DNA of 64,000 nucleotides, from NCBI GenBank assembly GCA_002423125.1, contig DIUW01000042.1:9988-73987 (forward strand). The letters are read 5' to 3'. The position numbers were made by a program, and so were the translations under genes. This document shows, one piece after another, positions 60,630 through 64,000 of the stretch (position 1 is its first letter; every line of letters starts with the position of its first letter). The notes beneath the pieces were generated by a model. It ran no database searches, was not told where the DNA came from, and was given only the letters and a program-made list of their open reading frames with translations. This stretch comes from Legionellaceae bacterium UBA6148. Lineage in GTDB: Bacteria > Pseudomonadota > Gammaproteobacteria > Legionellales > Legionellaceae.

Positions 60630-63600
60630 ATGGCCAGAATGAGAATTTTAAACACATCGGAACAACACATCTTTGAGTCACCACCGCTATTTAATAGCGT
60701 TGAACGTAAGCGATATTTCTCTTTGCCATTAACTCTCAACGAATCAATGAACAACCTAACAACTCCAACCAATAAGGTGTGCTTCTTAGCTTCCGCTGGG
60801 TACTTCAAAGCACGGCATCGCTTTTTCGCACAACAGTTTCATCAAGCCGACATTGAGTTCATTGCCAAACAAATAGGCGTGAATCCTGATGACGTTCAGC
60901 CAAAAACCTATAATAAGGTAACGTATCGTCGTCACCAAAGCCTTATTTTGAATTACTTTGGTTTCTCATCATTTGATGCGTTGGCCATGGCGTTTACTAA
61001 AACTGAAATTTCATTAATGGTTAAGGTTCAGTTTAGACCAAAATTAATTTTACTAGAAATCATTCAAGTGTTAACACGCAAGAAAATTGCTCTTCCCCGC
61101 TACAATAGGTTGGCTACTTTGATTGTAGATGCCGTTAATCAATATCAACAAACACTGAATCAAACGATCAAGTCCAATTTAAATAAAGAGCAACAAGAAC
61201 AACTTGATGCCTTGTTAGAAAAGGTAACAGGATCAGGGTCTGATGACAAGTGGCGTTATCAAATTACCTTACTGAAAAAGTCATCTCAATCAATGCGGCC
61301 AAAAAAAATAAAAGAAAATGTTACGGATCTAAACGATTTATTGACACTGTACATGCAATTTAAACCCGTGATTATTCAATTAGGTTTGAGCTATGAATGC
61401 CTACACTATTATGCTAACTCGGTTATAAAATCACGGATCCATCAGGTTTCTCGCAGAGAAGAAGACAGCCGTTATTTACATTTATTAGCTTTTATTGTGT
61501 ACAAAACGTTAAAACTGCAAGACCTATTGATAAATACGATGTTACTCGCAGTACAAGCTACCATCAATGCCACGACGAAGGAGCACCAAGGGCTTTATTA
61601 TGACGAAAGGGAGGCCAGAGAGCAATCTGTTAATCATCTGGTTGATGGCTTGCAAAAAGGTTTTTTAGGCACAATAGCGACGATTAAAATCATCATTGCT
61701 GACTCAGCATTAACGGCCGATCAAAAAATAACTGAAATAGCTGCGACTGTTAATCGACCAGAATCAAAAAAAGCAGCGGTTAAACAGCAGATCAATAATT
61801 TTAAAAGTGATATGAAAACCATCCAACAGGGTACAGGTTACTATGACCTGTTAGAAAAACGATCAATAAAATTACAAAACCGCGTTGCTGATATTTTACG
61901 ACAAACGATTTTTGATTCAAATTGTGGGAACCCTTTACTTCTCAACGCAATATTACATTATCAAAAAAAATCAGGGGATATTGATAAGAGCGCGCCGATT
62001 ACATTTCTCACGCCAGACCAGATCCTGCTGATCTTCGATAAAGACGGAAAGTTTCGTGTCTCTTTGTACAAGGCGTTGTTGTACCTCGCTGTTGCCGATG
62101 CTATCAAATCCGGAGTTCTTAACCTGGTTCACTCAGAAAAATATCGTTCATTAGATGATTATATGATTCCAAAATCTGATTGGAATGAGCATCATGATGA
62201 ATACCTGCAACGCGCGCAATTAAATGAATACGCTAATTGCAACACAACTTTAAAACAACTTGAGCAAGCGGTTGTTAGTCGCTATAAAGAAACCAACAAT
62301 AATTTTGTAGCTGGGTCAAATTCATACCTCACATTTCGAGACAACGGTACATTCCATGTTTCAACACCAAAATTGGAGGAAACTGATAGCTTGCCGTTAA
62401 GCGGAATATTCCCAGATCGAAAGTATATTCCTTTGCTTGAGGCATTAGCAACCGTTGATAATGCAACTGATTTAGTTGAAGAATTTGAGCATTGGCAAAT
62501 GAAATATCAGCATCCTAAACCAGCGAAGAAGGTATTTTTCGCTGGTATTATGGCTTATGGCTGTGATATTGGTCACCGTAAATTGGCTCAGATTTCAAAA
62601 CAAATCAACGAGACTGAATTGGACAACACCATAAATTGGTATTTTTCATTAGACAATATTCGCGCTACCAATGATCGTGTGTTGCAGTATATGGATAGAA
62701 TGGAAGCACCCAATATTTATCGTAATCAAACCGACCTACTACACACGTCAAGTGATGGTCAAAAATTTGGAGTATCTGTTGACTCACTCAATGCCAACTA
62801 TTCATTCAAATACCTTGGTAAAGACAAGGGCGTCAGTGTAATGAGCTTCATCGATATGCGACAAATGATGTGGTATTCAAATGTTGTGAGCTCTGCAGAA
62901 CGCGAAGCCGCCTATGTTATTGATGGACTAATGTACAACGATGTCATCAAAAGTGATATCCACTCAACAGATACTCATGGGTTTTCAGAAGTTATATTTG
63001 CTGTGCTTTTTTTGCTTGGATTTACATTTGCGCCCCGAATAAAAGGACTTGGTCGTCAAAAATTATATGCCTTTATAAATCAAAAAATTTCTGAACAAGA
63101 AACGCAGGCGGGATTCAAACCGCACCAATACATCAAAGAGTACGTAATAGAACCACAGTGGGATGAAATATTGCGATTTGTTGCAACGATTAAATTGAAA
63201 GTAACGACCGCATCACAACTTTTCAGGCGATTGAATTCATACTCTAAGCAACATCCGCTCTATAAGGCCCTAAAAGAATTTGGTAAAATCCCTAAAACGC
63301 TGTTCATTTTGAGATATGTGGATGATCTTCAATTCAGGCAATCCATTGAAAAACAACTGAACAAAGTAGAAGGGTCACATAAACTGGCAAAAGCGATTTC
63401 ACTTGGCAACGATCACGCCTTTCTGCAAGGTGAAAAAGAAGAACAGGAAATTGCTGAGGGGTGTCGTCGATTAATAAAAAATGCACTTATGTGTTGGAAC
63501 TACCTTTATCTAACAAAGGAAATAAACGAAGAAACAGACGATGCACGCAAATGTGAGTTAATTGAAGTCATCCAAAACGATTCCGTAATGCGATGGAGTC

Positions 63601-63689
63601 ATTTTAATCTGGGTGGTGAGTACGATTTCTCAGATGAAAAAATGGTTGATTCTGTTGGCTTGAAAGTTCCCAAAAAACAACCCATTTAA
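60630..63689 (+). CDS. tnpA: Tn3-family transposase 3
   Basis: 1019 residues from the ATG at 60630 (GGAG six bases upstream; a GTG four codons earlier is also in frame). The N-terminus has FESPPLFNSVERKRYFSLPL. Catalytic positions appear in SSDGQKFG (Asp about 709), DIHSTDTHGFSE (Asp about 780) and KVEGSHKLAKAI (Glu about 914). It differs from transposases 1 and 2 in these motifs (STDTHG in place of SGDMH) and belongs to another Tn3 subgroup. Confidence 0.95.
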   Translation: MARMRILNTSEQHIFESPPLFNSVERKRYFSLPLTLNESMNNLTTPTNKVCFLASAGYFKARHRFFAQQFHQADIEFIAKQIGVNPDDVQPKTYNKVTYRRHQSLILNYFGFSSFDALAMAFTKTEISLMVKVQFRPKLILLEIIQVLTRKKIALPRYNRLATLIVDAVNQYQQTLNQTIKSNLNKEQQEQLDALLEKVTGSGSDDKWRYQITLLKKSSQSMRPKKIKENVTDLNDLLTLYMQFKPVIIQLGLSYECLHYYANSVIKSRIHQVSRREEDSRYLHLLAFIVYKTLKLQDLLINTMLLAVQATINATTKEHQGLYYDEREAREQSVNHLVDGLQKGFLGTIATIKIIIADSALTADQKITEIAATVNRPESKKAAVKQQINNFKSDMKTIQQGTGYYDLLEKRSIKLQNRVADILRQTIFDSNCGNPLLLNAILHYQKKSGDIDKSAPITFLTPDQILLIFDKDGKFRVSLYKALLYLAVADAIKSGVLNLVHSEKYRSLDDYMIPKSDWNEHHDEYLQRAQLNEYANCNTTLKQLEQAVVSRYKETNNNFVAGSNSYLTFRDNGTFHVSTPKLEETDSLPLSGIFPDRKYIPLLEALATVDNATDLVEEFEHWQMKYQHPKPAKKVFFAGIMAYGCDIGHRKLAQISKQINETELDNTINWYFSLDNIRATNDRVLQYMDRMEAPNIYRNQTDLLHTSSDGQKFGVSVDSLNANYSFKYLGKDKGVSVMSFIDMRQMMWYSNVVSSAEREAAYVIDGLMYNDVIKSDIHSTDTHGFSEVIFAVLFLLGFTFAPRIKGLGRQKLYAFINQKISEQETQAGFKPHQYIKEYVIEPQWDEILRFVATIKLKVTTASQLFRRLNSYSKQHPLYKALKEFGKIPKTLFILRYVDDLQFRQSIEKQLNKVEGSHKLAKAISLGNDHAFLQGEKEEQEIAEGCRRLIKNALMCWNYLYLTKEINEETDDARKCELIEVIQNDSVMRWSHFNLGGEYDFSDEKMVDSVGLKVPKKQPI

Positions 63690-63791
63690 GGCAGCTGATT
63701 TTGGGAGGTAGCAAATCTCAAACAGGCTATGCTAGATATAGGGTTCTTTAAAATCCCGTGGTACTTTTACGTCGTTTGTACGTTAGCACCC

Positions 63792-63960
63792 AACTAGAAT
63801 GACAACGTCCGATTTGGGTTGTAACATATCGTTGATTAGAACTTTGTGGCTTATCAGGAATAGTCATTTCAAGAATTCCCTTTTCTATTAATGGATTGAT
63901 AAACCTTTTTCTAAATTTGGTGCGATCACTCCAGCCTAGAAGCTGCATCATCTCATTCAT
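63792..63960 (-). pseudogene. C-terminal winged-helix fragment (helicase/Fic-associated type)
   Basis: The frame reads MNEMMQLLGWSDRTKFRKRF then INPLIEKGILEMTIPDKP with SSNQRYVTTQ, a C-terminal winged-helix segment found in AAA_4/RecG-like and some Fic proteins. There is an in-frame stop 9 codons upstream of the first Met and the 3' end is replaced by transposon 3. It is thus a remnant of a larger gene. Confidence 0.5.
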
Positions 63961-64000
63961 AGATCGCCCCTCCTCAGAACCTGTTTAAAATCTCGAATAA

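Larger units (their letters stand above)
59796..63791. mobile_element. Tn3-family transposon 3 (no passengers)
   Basis: 3996 bases bounded by 35-base terminal repeats GGGTGCTAACGTACAAACGA... (59796-59830) and the reverse complement at 63757-63791 with one mismatch. It contains only a resolvase and a transposase, divergent, with the expected res site in 60475-60629. Flanking 5-mers (TTATT and AACTA) do not match, so the PhzF gene and the right-hand fragment were not adjacent before insertion. Confidence 0.92.

Noticed and set aside
1..64000. CRISPR array, rRNA and tRNA genes
   Set aside because: No regularly spaced repeat series and no rRNA or cloverleaf-type sequence was found by reading; a dedicated tRNA scan would settle the last point.

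Overview
The window looks like part of a large accessory replicon (plasmid or integrative conjugative element) of a low-GC gammaproteobacterium, most likely Legionella or a relative. Reasons: an F-type transfer operon laid out as in Legionellales plasmids, a partition cassette, AT-rich DNA, host-typical short palindromic repeats, and many remnant insertion sequences. The genus is an inference; no rRNA, tRNA or CRISPR array is visible.

Region 1 (about 1-19100, all minus strand) is an F-type type IV secretion / conjugation operon in transcription order: traT, a small secreted protein, traA, L, E, K, B, V, C, trbI, traW, U, an unknown membrane protein, trbC, traN, F, trbB, H, G, an unknown membrane protein, and a traD that runs off the left edge. 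Most stop and start codons overlap by 1-11 bases, so translation is probably coupled. Upstream on the same strand (19120-20953) lie a 67-residue protein, a lambda-P-like helicase-loader candidate and a replication protein whose coding regions overlap by 230 bases, and a leader that reads as an antisense-RNA / leader-peptide / pseudoknot copy-control switch.

Region 2 (21.0-29.1 kb) holds a divergent S24-type repressor with paired operators, a three-gene cargo operon (asparaginase-like protein, unknown protein, VUT-family transporter), a parA-parB-ribbon-helix-helix partition operon, and a second replication-type gene (27609) with a hairpin over its ribosome binding site, followed by a structured element and an inverted pair of DnaA boxes. 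Two replication modules are therefore present.

Region 3 (29.2-64 kb) is a transposon graveyard. It has three complete but different Tn3-family transposons (30231-36435, 43854-49253, 59796-63791), each with terminal inverted repeats, serine resolvase and about 1000-residue transposase. Two carry passengers: a P-loop kinase-like protein plus a membrane-anchored DOT1-like methyltransferase in the first, a GNAT plus a SAM methyltransferase in the second. There is also one intact IS6-family element and three decayed copies, an IS630 element with a passenger ORF, a MITE inside an istB fragment, ISKra4-like and IS1634-like fragments, and a remnant of a Tn4430-type transposon (tyrosine recombinase TnpI, its resolution site and the first codons of tnpA). 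Between them are cargo genes, several broken by the transposons: a heavy-metal P-type ATPase lacking its 5' end, an ACR3-like arsenic efflux fragment, a truncated cold-shock gene, a POT peptide transporter behind two tandem leader peptides that end in three cysteine codons, a nucleosidase-like secreted protein, a cupin, a methyltransferase, a MarR regulator and a PhzF gene cut by the third transposon.

The observations that most deserve follow-up are the replication leader (20882-20953), the tri-cysteine leader peptides (52217-52474), the TnpI resolution site (54134-54231), the 230-base overlap of the replication genes, and the transposon-borne DOT1-like protein.
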